A stretch of DNA of 23,087 nucleotides, taken from assembly GCA_031418395.1 (NCBI GenBank), contig JANOXL010000249.1, positions 1 through 23,087 on the forward strand, read 5' to 3'. The position numbers were made by a program, and so were the translations under genes. Origin of the DNA: JANYCG01 sp031418395. GTDB lineage: Bacteria; Pseudomonadota; Gammaproteobacteria; Burkholderiales; Burkholderiaceae_C. Within the stretch, counting starts at the first letter, position 1; every line of letters begins with the position of its first letter. A model generated the notes under the pieces. That model worked only from the letters and a program-made list of their open reading frames with translations, had not been told where the DNA came from and did no database searches. Below, piece after piece: positions 1 to 7,167 of this stretch.

Positions 1-635
1 ACGGCATTCTGTTTGTCGCTGAAGGCAAACAACTCAGCCTGGTAGCCACCGACGGTCACCGATTGGCGTTTGCCTCCTCGACGCTGGATGTTGAAGTGCC
101 GCGCCAGGAAGTGATCTTGCCGCGCAAAACCGTGATCGAAATGCAACGCCTGCTCAGTGACGCAGAAGGCGCCATCGAGATGCAGTTTGCCAACAACCAG
201 GCCAAGTTCAGTTTTGGTGGCATGGAGTTTGTCTCGAAACTGGTCGAGGGCAAGTTTCCGGATTACAACCGCGTGATCCCGAAAAACCACAAGAACATCA
301 TCACTTTGGGCCGTGTTGCCTTGCTGGCCAGTTTGCAGCGCACGGCCATTCTGACCAGTGACAAGTTCAAAGGCGTGCGCCTCAACATCGACCCAGGCAC
401 GCTCAAAGTTGCCTCCAACAATGCAGAGCAAGAAGAAGCGGTAGACGAACTGGATATCGACTACGGCGGCGACAGTATCGAGATTGGCTTTAACGTTACC
501 TACCTCATCGACGCCTTGACCAACATGACGCAGGAAATGGTGCGCATCGAGCTGTCAGACTCCAACAGCTCGGCTCTGATGACGATTCCTGACAATTCGA
601 CCTTCAAATACGTGGTAATGCCCATGCGTATTTGA
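1..635 (+). CDS. dnaN: DNA polymerase III sliding clamp (beta subunit), 3' part only
   Basis: This is the C-terminal half of the replicative sliding clamp, the ring that tethers DNA polymerase III to DNA and also serves repair and initiation-control proteins in the cytoplasm. The open frame already runs at base 3, before the first possible start, so the gene enters from the left edge. About 210 residues remain of a family length near 370, covering most of domain 2 and all of domain 3. The segment VEGKFPDYNRVIPKNHKN and the ending YVVMPMRI are characteristic; the carboxy-terminal PMR(L/I) lies beside the clamp's partner-binding pocket in this family. The TTG at 63 is an internal leucine codon, not the start. 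A terminator follows and gyrB comes next, the usual order near a bacterial origin. dnaA would be expected just left of the window. Confidence 0.97.
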   Translation, partial: GILFVAEGKQLSLVATDGHRLAFASSTLDVEVPRQEVILPRKTVIEMQRLLSDAEGAIEMQFANNQAKFSFGGMEFVSKLVEGKFPDYNRVIPKNHKNIITLGRVALLASLQRTAILTSDKFKGVRLNIDPGTLKVASNNAEQEEAVDELDIDYGGDSIEIGFNVTYLIDALTNMTQEMVRIELSDSNSSALMTIPDNSTFKYVVMPMRI

Positions 636-647
636 GTCGATTGATAT

Positions 648-664
648 GCTATAAAATAAGTAGC
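648..664 (+). repeat. Solo GCTAT-N7-GTAGC hairpin
   Basis: This is a 17-bp dyad, GCTAT, seven A/T bases, then GTAGC. It has the same size and form as the tail hairpin of the four dispersed repeats described elsewhere in this window, but no head dyad or GGTC block is at the expected distance on either side. It may be a decayed copy or an independent AT-rich hairpin. It lies just after the dnaN stop. Confidence 0.5.
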
Positions 665-675
665 AAATATCTTCA

Positions 676-700
676 AAACCCCCTGATTCAAAGGGGGTTT
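676..700 (+). terminator. Intrinsic terminator between dnaN and gyrB
   Basis: An 8-bp perfect stem (AAACCCCC pairing with GGGGGTTT) encloses a 9-nt loop and is followed by a T-rich stretch. The A-tract and T-tract symmetry would let it work on either strand. It lies 40 bp after the dnaN stop and 28 bp before the gyrB ATG, so gyrB probably has its own promoter or relies on read-through. Confidence 0.75.
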
Positions 701-728
701 GGTGTTTCAAGCGACAGAGAAAATTTGA

Positions 729-3344
729 ATGACTGACGAAAAATCAAACGGTTCCGCCTCCAAAATTTCCGCTGAAGGTGTCCACACCGGCGAAAACACA
801 GCCGACAGCTCCAATTACCAGCCAACTATCGACACCAACCAGGCGGGCGCGACCGAGGCCTATGGCGAAGGCTCGATCCAGATTCTCGAAGGCCTGGAAG
901 CCGTGCGCAAACGCCCCGGCATGTACATTGGCGACACGTCGGACGGCACCGGTTTGCACCACCTGGTGTTTGAGGTGGTGGACAACTCAATTGACGAGTC
1001 CTTGGCTGGTCATTGCGACGACATTCTCGTCACTATCCACTCCGACAATTCCATCAGTGTGGTCGACAACGGCCGCGGCATCCCTACCGGGGTGAAGCTG
1101 GACGACAAACACGAACCCAAACGCAGCGCCGCTGAAATCGCGCTGACCGAGTTACACGCCGGCGGCAAGTTCAACCAAAACAGCTACAAAGTCTCCGGTG
1201 GCTTACACGGCGTGGGTGTGAGCTGCGTCAATGCCCTGAGCAAAATGCTGCGCCTGACCATCCGTCGAGACGGCAAAGTGCATGTGATGGAGTTCAGCAA
1301 GGGCTTCGTGCAAAACCGCATCGTCGAGACGCAAAACGGTATTGAAGTCTCACCGATGCATGTGATCGGCGAGACCGAAAAGCGCGGCACCGAGGTGCAC
1401 TTTTTGCCCGACACCGACATCTTCCAGCAGAACAACGATTTTCACTACGACATCTTGGCCAAGCGCTTGCGAGAGCTGAGCTTTTTGAACAACGGCGTGC
1501 GTATCCGCCTCAAAGACGAACGCAGCGGCAAGGAAGACGACTTTGCGGGTGCGGGTGGCGTGCAGGGTTTTGTGAACTTCATCAACAAGGGCAAGACGGT
1601 GTTGCACCCCAACATCTTCCACGCCATGGGCGACCGCCAGAGCGACCAGCAGACCAACATCGGCGTGGAAGTGGCGATGCAGTGGAACAGCGGCTACAAC
1701 GAGCAGGTGCTGTGTTTCACCAACAACATTCCCCAACGTGACGGCGGCACCCACCTCACCGGCCTGCGCGCCGCGATGACGCGCGTCATCAACAAATACA
1801 TTGACGATTCCGAGGTCGCCAAAAAAGCCAAGGTGGAAGTCACTGGCGATGACATGCGTGAGGGCCTCACCTGCGTGTTGAGCGTGAAAGTACCCGAACC
1901 CAAATTCAGCAGCCAGACCAAAGACAAACTCGTCAGCAGCGAAGTGCGTGGCCCGGTGGAAGACATCGTGAGCAAGCTGCTGTTTGACTACCTGCAAGAG
2001 CGCCCGAACGACGCCAAGATCATCGTTGGCAAAATCATCGAAGCCGCCCGCGCCCGCGAAGCCGCGCGCAAAGCGCGTGACATGACGCGTCGCAAAGGTG
2101 TGCTCGACGGTATGGGCCTGCCCGGCAAACTGGCCGACTGCCAGGAAAAAGACCCGGCGATGTGTGAGATCTACATCGTCGAGGGCGACTCGGCCGGTGG
2201 CTCTGCCAAGCAGGGCCGCGACCGCAAGTTCCAGGCGATTTTGCCTCTGCGCGGCAAGATTTTGAACGTGGAGAAAGCGCGTTACGAAAAACTCTTGACC
2301 AGCAACGAAATCTTGACCCTCATCACGGCGCTGGGCACCGGCATCGGCAAAGCGGGTGGCACCACCGGCAATGACGACTTCAATGTCGCCAAGTTGCGTT
2401 ACCACCGCATCATCATCATGACTGACGCCGACGTGGACGGCGCGCACATCCGCACGCTGCTGCTTACCTTTTTCTACCGGCAAATGCCCGAGCTGGTGGA
2501 GCGTGGCCATATTTACATTGCGCAGCCGCCCTTGTACAAAGTCAAGGCGGGCAAGGAAGAGCTTTACCTGAAAGACGCCAGTGCGCTTGACAGCTTTTTG
2601 CTGCGCATCGCCCTCGTAAGCGCATCAGTCCACACGGGTGGCAACAACGGCACGACGATCAGTGGCGACACCCTGGCCGAGCTGGCGCGCAAACATCAGA
2701 TCGCCCAGGCCGTGATCGCCCGGCTGCAAAACTTCATGGATGCCGAAGCCCTGCGCGCGATTGCCGACGGCGTGGCCTTGAACCTCGACACCGTGCCTGA
2801 GGCCGAAGCCAGCGCCGTGGCCTTGCAGATCAAGCTGCGTGAGTTGGGCAGTGGCGCCGAGGTGGCCGGTGAGTTTGACGTGCGCACCGATAAACCTATT
2901 TTGCGCATCAGCCGCCGCCACCACGGCAACGTGAAAAGCAGCGTGCTCACCCAAGACTTTGTCCACGGGGCGGACTACGCGGCACTGGCAGAAGCCGCCA
3001 ATACCTTCCGCGGCCTCTTGGGCGAAGGCGCGAAAGTCATGCGTGGCGAGGGTGAGCGTCAAAAGGAGCATAAAGTAGGCGACTTCCGCGAAGCCATGGC
3101 CTGGCTCATCACCCAAGCCGAAGGCGCCACCGCACGCCAGCGCTACAAAGGCCTGGGTGAGATGAACCCAGCCCAGCTCTGGGAAACCACCATGGACCCC
3201 ACCGTGCGTCGCCTCTTGCGCGTGCAGATTGACGACGCGATCGAAGCCGACCGTGTCTTCACCATGCTGATGGGCGACGAGGTCGAGCCGCGCCGCGAGT
3301 TCATCGAGACCAACGCGCTGCGGGCGGGGAATATTGACGTTTGA
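729..3344 (+). CDS. gyrB: DNA gyrase subunit B
   Basis: GyrB is the ATPase subunit of the A2B2 type II topoisomerase that introduces negative supercoils. The 871 residues begin with a polar extension of about 45 residues, then the GHKL ATPase domain: VRKRPGMYIGDT near residue 60, E82 and N86 in EVVDNSIDE, the DNGRGIP loop at 113 and GGLHGVG at 157-163. The transducer domain follows. The TOPRIM domain has EGDSAGG at 485-491 and DADVDG from 566. A low-conservation stretch at about 620-780 matches the insertion known in beta- and gamma-proteobacterial GyrB, after which RYKGLGEMNP (805-814) begins the C-terminal module. E. coli GyrB is 804 residues; the excess lies mainly in the N-terminal tail. 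The first ATG of the frame is used, although no strong ribosome site precedes it. Confidence 0.98.
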   Translation: MTDEKSNGSASKISAEGVHTGENTADSSNYQPTIDTNQAGATEAYGEGSIQILEGLEAVRKRPGMYIGDTSDGTGLHHLVFEVVDNSIDESLAGHCDDILVTIHSDNSISVVDNGRGIPTGVKLDDKHEPKRSAAEIALTELHAGGKFNQNSYKVSGGLHGVGVSCVNALSKMLRLTIRRDGKVHVMEFSKGFVQNRIVETQNGIEVSPMHVIGETEKRGTEVHFLPDTDIFQQNNDFHYDILAKRLRELSFLNNGVRIRLKDERSGKEDDFAGAGGVQGFVNFINKGKTVLHPNIFHAMGDRQSDQQTNIGVEVAMQWNSGYNEQVLCFTNNIPQRDGGTHLTGLRAAMTRVINKYIDDSEVAKKAKVEVTGDDMREGLTCVLSVKVPEPKFSSQTKDKLVSSEVRGPVEDIVSKLLFDYLQERPNDAKIIVGKIIEAARAREAARKARDMTRRKGVLDGMGLPGKLADCQEKDPAMCEIYIVEGDSAGGSAKQGRDRKFQAILPLRGKILNVEKARYEKLLTSNEILTLITALGTGIGKAGGTTGNDDFNVAKLRYHRIIIMTDADVDGAHIRTLLLTFFYRQMPELVERGHIYIAQPPLYKVKAGKEELYLKDASALDSFLLRIALVSASVHTGGNNGTTISGDTLAELARKHQIAQAVIARLQNFMDAEALRAIADGVALNLDTVPEAEASAVALQIKLRELGSGAEVAGEFDVRTDKPILRISRRHHGNVKSSVLTQDFVHGADYAALAEAANTFRGLLGEGAKVMRGEGERQKEHKVGDFREAMAWLITQAEGATARQRYKGLGEMNPAQLWETTMDPTVRRLLRVQIDDAIEADRVFTMLMGDEVEPRREFIETNALRAGNIDV

Positions 3345-3360
3345 GGCGTAGAGTAGGCCC

Positions 3361-3558
3361 ATGCAAGCCCAGCTGACCCGCCACCATCTGCACGACAAGC
3401 GGGCTGCCGCGTCGGATCTGGCCTATTGGCTGGCCCAGCCGGTTCAGGCGCGTATAGATGCGCTGGAGGCGCTGCGGCGCCAGCATGTGCAAGGAACCCC
3501 CGATGCTGACCTCAGACTTCAGAGAATTTGTCGCCTTGTTCCACTCAAACCGGGTTGA
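3361..3558 (+). CDS. Small partner protein of the downstream nucleotidyltransferase
   Basis: A 65-residue protein starting 16 bp after the gyrB stop. Its core, DLAYWLAQPVQARIDALEAL followed by a basic RRQH segment, and its ending (LRLQRICRLVPL) resemble, from memory, small proteins commonly encoded just upstream of this kind of solitary nucleotidyltransferase. Its last 56 bp overlap the nucleotidyltransferase reading frame in another frame, which suggests coupled translation. By analogy with two-gene nucleotidyltransferase modules it may be a regulator or antitoxin-like partner, but nothing in the sequence proves that. The ATG at 3361 is the first start after an in-frame stop at 3349. The protein is short, helical and soluble, with no signal peptide. 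Confidence 0.6.
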   Translation: MQAQLTRHHLHDKRAAASDLAYWLAQPVQARIDALEALRRQHVQGTPDADLRLQRICRLVPLKPG

Positions 3559-3949
3559 ATACCTGGTGGTGGGTGGCTACGCACTGGCGGCGTACGGGCA
3601 CCCCCGGTACACGGGCGACCTTGATTTCTGGATTGGCACCGATCCGCAAAACGCAGAAAGGGTTGTATCGGCGCTAGCCCAGTTTGGCTTTGCCAGCTTG
3701 GGCATCTGCAAGGAAGACCTCACGTTGCCGAACCAGGTTCTTCAGCTGGGTTATGCCCCTGCGCGGATTGACCTGCTGACGAGCATTGATGGTGTGGCGT
3801 TTGCCGAATGCCATGCGCGCAAGATCGTCGTCCAAATCGATGGACTCGACATCAGCTTCATTTCGCAGGACGACTTCAAGCGGAACAAGCGGGCTACAGG
3901 CCGCCACAAAGACCTGGCTGATCTGGAGGCGCTGGAGCAGCAAAAATAG
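3503..3949 (+). CDS. Nucleotidyltransferase-fold protein (DUF6036 / AbiEii-like)
   Basis: A 148-residue protein of the minimal nucleotidyltransferase type. The family signature is visible near the N-terminus: VEYLVVGGYAL (the GG(S/Y) loop), then TGDLDFWIG, which supplies the metal-binding D-x-D pair. The stretch ending in FKRNKRATGRHKDLADLEAL is typical of DUF6036-like proteins, which are related to AbiEii and MNT toxins that modify RNA or partner proteins. The ATG at 3503 is chosen because AAGGAA sits about 6 bp upstream and family members begin with a short (S/T)-DF-x-EF segment. Longer in-frame starts at 3458 and 3485 would add residues without family likeness. It overlaps the preceding small ORF and converges on the DUF1272 gene. 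The substrate is unknown. Confidence 0.85.
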   Translation: MLTSDFREFVALFHSNRVEYLVVGGYALAAYGHPRYTGDLDFWIGTDPQNAERVVSALAQFGFASLGICKEDLTLPNQVLQLGYAPARIDLLTSIDGVAFAECHARKIVVQIDGLDISFISQDDFKRNKRATGRHKDLADLEALEQQK

Positions 3950-3982
3950 ACCCACCTGAAAGCCTGGCTGTCACAGCATTCT

Positions 3983-4219
3983 CTAGCACCCCGCCGGTTT
4001 GTAAACCCGCTCCACAGCCGCGGGGTATTGCGCAAGTTTGCCCACAGGTCTGCGCGGCCGTCGCACCAACTCGCCCCCGCAATTGGGGCAAATGCTTTTG
4101 AGCTTCTGCTCGGCACACCTCGCGCAAAAGGTGCATTCAAACGTGCAGATGCGCGCGTCGAGGGATTCGGGCGGCAAGTCTGCGTTGCAGCATTCGCAGT
4201 TCGGGCGGAGGGTGAGCAT
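3983..4219 (-). CDS. DUF1272 zinc-ribbon protein
   Basis: A 78-residue cytoplasmic protein rich in cysteine, with NCECC near the N-terminus, then RICTFECTFCARC, then ICPNCGGELVRRP, nine cysteines in all. This pattern and the start MLTLRPNCECC match the DUF1272 family, whose cysteines are expected to bind zinc and whose role is unknown. The ATG at 4219 is preferred over an upstream in-frame ATG at 4327 because AAGGA lies at good spacing before it and family members begin at this point. The gene is convergent with the nucleotidyltransferase, ending 33 bp from it, and divergent from the DUF3883 gene, with 95 bp between the two starts. Confidence 0.88.
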   Translation of the reverse strand: MLTLRPNCECCNADLPPESLDARICTFECTFCARCAEQKLKSICPNCGGELVRRPRRPVGKLAQYPAAVERVYKPAGC

Positions 4220-4314
4220 GGCGTTGTTTCCTTGGGCAAGGTGTATTCCTTGATATGGAAGACCGAATCCGTATACGATGTCGGCATAGACGACAACTTT
4301 TGTCAGGGCTGCCA

Positions 4315-5145
4315 ATGGATTGGACACCGGAAGAAGTGGAAGCGATTGTTGCTGACTACCTGCAAATGTTGACGCTGGAATTGGCGGGGCAGCGATATAG
4401 CAAAACGGAGCACCGGCGAAACCTGCTTCAAAAACTGGTCAACCGCAACGACGGCGCCGTCGAATTTAAACACGGCAATATTAGTGCGGCCATGAGAGAT
4501 TTAGGCTTCCCAAATATCATCGGGTACAAGCCACGCCTTAACTATCAAACGCTTTTGACGACGGTTATTGTGGATCAATTGCGCGGAAAAGACCTCGTTG
4601 ACCAAGCCGCTTTGGCCGCAGTGCAGCAGCCCGCCGTTGTTCCTCTGTTGACTGATTTCAGCAAAGTCAAATCAACAGCGCCATTGCGGCAACACAGGGT
4701 GGCTGAACCTGCAAACCCGCTGCTTTTTCGAGCAATGAAGCGAGACTATCTTGAACGGGAAGCACAAAACATTTCTTTGGGAACAGCGGGTGAAGAGTTC
4801 ATTGTTCAATTCGAGCATTGGCGGTTGAATTCTCTCGGGCAGCCCAAGCTTGCCGACAAGGTAGAGCACATTTCAAAATCCAAAGGAGATGGGCTCGGAT
4901 ACGACATTTTGTCTTTTGAGGCGAACGGTAAGCAGCGTTTCATCGAGGTTAAGACGACCAGCTTTGGGAAGGACACCCCATTTTTTGTCTCCAAGAGAGA
5001 GCTGGCCTTGTCCCAAGCGTCCAACGACCAATTTCATCTATATCGATTGTTCGAGTTCAGAAAAGCGCCCCGACTTTTTAATCTGGTCGGCGGGCTCGAT
5101 CTGCATTGCGTTTTGGACCCAATGAGCTACAGAGCCAGTTTTTGA
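4315..5145 (+). CDS. DUF3883-domain protein, PD-(D/E)XK nuclease-like
   Basis: A 276-residue protein with two parts. Residues about 1-80 (starting MDWTPEEVEAIVADYL, with HRRNLLQKL and FKHGNISAAM inside) form an N-terminal module that I recall from DUF3883 and HNH proteins. Residues about 155-276 form the DUF3883 domain, with GEEF near its start, then D197 in LGYDILSF and E211-x-K213 in FIEVKTT, a pattern that fits a PD-(D/E)XK nuclease fold. FFVSKRELALS and FHLYRLFEF complete the usual domain. DUF3883 occurs in restriction and other defence proteins, but here it stands alone with no methylase or helicase nearby. The ATG at 4315 fits the conserved N-terminus better than the one at 4255, which adds 20 atypical residues. 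The gene is AT-richer than its neighbours (28 G+C of 60 at 4981-5040). It ends 10 bp from the convergent ORF. Confidence 0.88.
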   Translation: MDWTPEEVEAIVADYLQMLTLELAGQRYSKTEHRRNLLQKLVNRNDGAVEFKHGNISAAMRDLGFPNIIGYKPRLNYQTLLTTVIVDQLRGKDLVDQAALAAVQQPAVVPLLTDFSKVKSTAPLRQHRVAEPANPLLFRAMKRDYLEREAQNISLGTAGEEFIVQFEHWRLNSLGQPKLADKVEHISKSKGDGLGYDILSFEANGKQRFIEVKTTSFGKDTPFFVSKRELALSQASNDQFHLYRLFEFRKAPRLFNLVGGLDLHCVLDPMSYRASF

Positions 5146-5155
5146 TGAGGTAACC

Positions 5156-5497
5156 TTACTGACGCCGACAAAACTCCGGTGCGATATAACAAATATCCCA
5201 AATCGCATAACACTTGTCGGCATAAACCAAGGCACCCTTAACAACGTGGAGCAAAGTGGTGGCAAGTGTTGCCTCGGGGAAAAAGCGCTGCGCATCTCGT
5301 TGGCTGGCGAACCGCAAGGTGACCTCTTTCCCACACTGCGTTTGTACGTAAAGTAGCGGGCCGATCTTGGGGCCGGCAAAGCCACGTGATTTGGCCGTTT
5401 GTTGAGGGAAGTCGCGGCCCCGTGAGAGTGATAAATATAAGCCAGGGCGGGTTGGCATTTCGCCCCAGCCGGGCAAGACTTGGGTGGCGTTGTTCAT
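5156..5497 (-). CDS. Conserved-looking hypothetical protein
   Basis: A 113-residue ORF with no membrane segment or signal peptide. Its composition is balanced and protein-like rather than that of an antisense shadow. Recognisable stretches are RPGLYLSLSRGRDFPQQ, GFAGPKIGPLLYVQT and AQRFFPEAT. These resemble, from memory, small uncharacterised proteins that carry an LxHGR...GFNGPxIGPL pattern, with a loop ending in two glycines and an aromatic. No function can be assigned. It converges on the DUF3883 gene with a 10-bp gap and no visible terminator between them. The ATG at 5497 is the first of the frame, and no clear ribosome site was seen. Confidence 0.62.
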   Translation of the reverse strand: MNNATQVLPGWGEMPTRPGLYLSLSRGRDFPQQTAKSRGFAGPKIGPLLYVQTQCGKEVTLRFASQRDAQRFFPEATLATTLLHVVKGALVYADKCYAIWDICYIAPEFCRRQ

Positions 5498-5863
5498 GGC
5501 GGATAGATGGAAACGTTGAAGTTCCCAAGCCTATGCGAGCAACGCCTTCCGAGGGCCCAGGGCTTTGCCTGGGCTGACATCGATTGATTTGTGAGGCAAA
5601 CTTGGAAGGCAATTTTTCGATATTCTACTAATTAATATGGGTGTTAATTTTATGTCCCCAGGTGGATTATTTTTGAAGATTTTTGGTCTTTTGAGGTTAC
5701 AGGTCTCGTGTTATATACATAGTTAGATATCAAAAACATAGCGCTTCAAAACGCGAAGAGGGGCTCATTTCGTTGGCCAAGCGCACCATCGAATCGCACG
5801 CGCCCCTTGAATGCGCCCCGGCACCCTCCATCTAAGCCATCTGTTCCCCTCTGACTGCCCCCT
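5498..5863. other. 366-bp AT-rich intergenic region
   Basis: No gene was recognised here. The region holds a 7-bp GC stem with a 6-nt loop (GCCCAGG pairing with CCTGGGC, 5555-5574) that lacks a T-tract, and one copy of the dispersed repeat at 5632-5742. It separates the starts of two divergent genes, so both promoters should lie within it, but I could not place a convincing -35/-10 pair. Confidence 0.6.
5632..5742 (+). repeat. Dispersed composite repeat, copy 1
   Basis: The head dyad TTAATATGGGTGTTAA is at 5632-5647. A GGTC block starts at 5702, 70 bp from the head start. The tail hairpin GATAT-N7-ATAGC is at 5726-5742, exactly 24 bp after the start of GGTC. Copies 2 to 4 share this architecture. 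It ends 121 bp before the phosphoesterase start. Confidence 0.75.
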
Positions 5864-7114
5864 ATGGCCATTGCGCCGCTGTTCCTGATTTCCTTGTTGA
5901 TGCACGCCTGGGTGGGCTGGCGCGTGGCGCCTGCATTGGCGTCTTTTGCAGCTTTTCCGCTGGGCGGGGCGCTGTTTTGGTCTTTGCTAGTGGCGTCCGC
6001 GCTCTTGATGCCGCTGGGTTTTATGGCGCGGCGGGTGTCGCGCGGGCGGGTCACCGTGGTGCTGACCTGGCTGGGGCTGCTGTGTATGGGCCTGTTTTCT
6101 TCGCTGTTTGTGCTCACGTTACTGCGCGATGTGGTGCTGGTAATCGCGCTGGGCGCGACTTGGTTGGCCGGGTTGACGGGCGTCGAGCTGGGCATTTTGG
6201 AGTCTTTGCAGCGATGGAGCGCGCTGGCGGTGCCTGCCTTGGGCCTGTTGGCCACGGTGCTCGGCTTTTGGAACGCGCGGCGCACCGCGCGGGTGGTACG
6301 GGTAGACGTGCCGATTGCCGGCCTGCCCGCTGCGCTGCACGGCTTTACGGTGGCGCAGATTTCAGACGTTCACGTGGGGCCGACGATCCGCCATGCGTAT
6401 CTGGCGCGCATCGTGGCGCGGGTGAACGCGTTGGGGGCGGACATGGTGGCGATCACCGGTGACTTGGTCGATGGCCGCGTGGCCGACCTGCACACCCACG
6501 TGGCGCCGCTCTCACAACTCACGTCGACGCACGGCACTTTTTTTGTGACCGGCAACCACGAGTATTACTCGGGTGCGCACGCCTGGATCGACGAGTTGCG
6601 CCGCCTTGGGGTGACCGTGCTGATGAACGAACATGTGGTGCTGCACCATGACAGCGGCCATGCAGATAACGCGTCTTTGCAGAACGGTGTGCAAGCGGCC
6701 GCCGCAACAGTTTTGGGTGGCCCGTCGGCCGGGCGGGTCAAGGCGCGGTTGGTGGTCGCCGGTGTGGCCGACTTCACTGCCCACCATTTTGATGAAACCC
6801 ATCGCAGCAGCCCGGCGGCGGCCATGGCGCGTGCGCCGCTGGACGCCCACTTGCGCCTTTTGCTTGCGCACCAGCCACGCAGCGCGCAAGCGGCGGCAGA
6901 GGCGGGGTTTGACTTGCAGCTTTCGGGCCACACCCATGGCGGGCAGTTTTGGCCGTGGATGCATTTTGTGAAGTTTCAGCAGCCCTTCACCGCCGGGCTG
7001 AACCGGCTGAAGAACCTGTGGGTCTACACCAACAGCGGCACCGGTTATTGGGGGCCACCCAAGCGTTTTGGTGTGCCGTCTGAGATCACGCATTTGCGGC
7101 TGGTGATAGGTTAA
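5864..7114 (+). CDS. Membrane-anchored calcineurin-like metallophosphoesterase (YaeI/LpxG-like)
   Basis: A 416-residue protein. Residues 1-140 hold about four hydrophobic membrane segments, and a cytoplasm-facing catalytic domain follows. All blocks of the metallophosphoesterase fold are present: D168-x-H170 (SDVHVG), D200 (GDLVDG), N231-H232 (GNHEYY), a histidine in LLAHQP and H356-x-H358 (GHTHGGQ). These residues bind a two-metal centre. The family includes YaeI-type proteins and the chlamydial UDP-2,3-diacylglucosamine hydrolase LpxG, so a phospholipid or lipid A precursor substrate is possible but unproven. ATG 5864 follows an in-frame stop at 5852, so the start can hardly be elsewhere; it has no clear ribosome site. 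An alpha/beta hydrolase follows after 53 bp. Confidence 0.9.
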   Translation: MAIAPLFLISLLMHAWVGWRVAPALASFAAFPLGGALFWSLLVASALLMPLGFMARRVSRGRVTVVLTWLGLLCMGLFSSLFVLTLLRDVVLVIALGATWLAGLTGVELGILESLQRWSALAVPALGLLATVLGFWNARRTARVVRVDVPIAGLPAALHGFTVAQISDVHVGPTIRHAYLARIVARVNALGADMVAITGDLVDGRVADLHTHVAPLSQLTSTHGTFFVTGNHEYYSGAHAWIDELRRLGVTVLMNEHVVLHHDSGHADNASLQNGVQAAAATVLGGPSAGRVKARLVVAGVADFTAHHFDETHRSSPAAAMARAPLDAHLRLLLAHQPRSAQAAAEAGFDLQLSGHTHGGQFWPWMHFVKFQQPFTAGLNRLKNLWVYTNSGTGYWGPPKRFGVPSEITHLRLVIG

Positions 7115-7155
7115 TTCTGTTGCTGGGGCGCAGGCCAGGGGTGTCAGGGTCTGCG

Positions 7156-7161
7156 TATAGT
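7156..7161 (+). promoter_or_regulatory. -10-like box TATAGT directly before the hydrolase ATG
   Basis: TATAGT is followed by six bases and then the ATG at 7168, so a transcript starting the usual 6-8 bases downstream would begin at or beside the start codon. No Shine-Dalgarno sequence intervenes. No good -35 hexamer was found 16-18 bp upstream, which limits confidence. Confidence 0.4.
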
Positions 7162-7167
7162 GGGCGC

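Noticed and set aside
1..728. Replication origin within the window
   Set aside because: The dnaN-gyrB order implies oriC is near, but dnaA and its upstream region are outside the left edge and no cluster of DnaA boxes was seen here.
1350..2510. 386-codon open frame on the minus strand inside gyrB
   Set aside because: It is antisense to a clearly conserved gene; long open shadows are expected in GC-rich coding DNA, and its translation has no recognisable domain.
5555..5574. GC hairpin upstream of the 5156-5497 ORF as a terminator
   Set aside because: It has no T-tract on either strand and lies upstream, not downstream, of the flanking genes.
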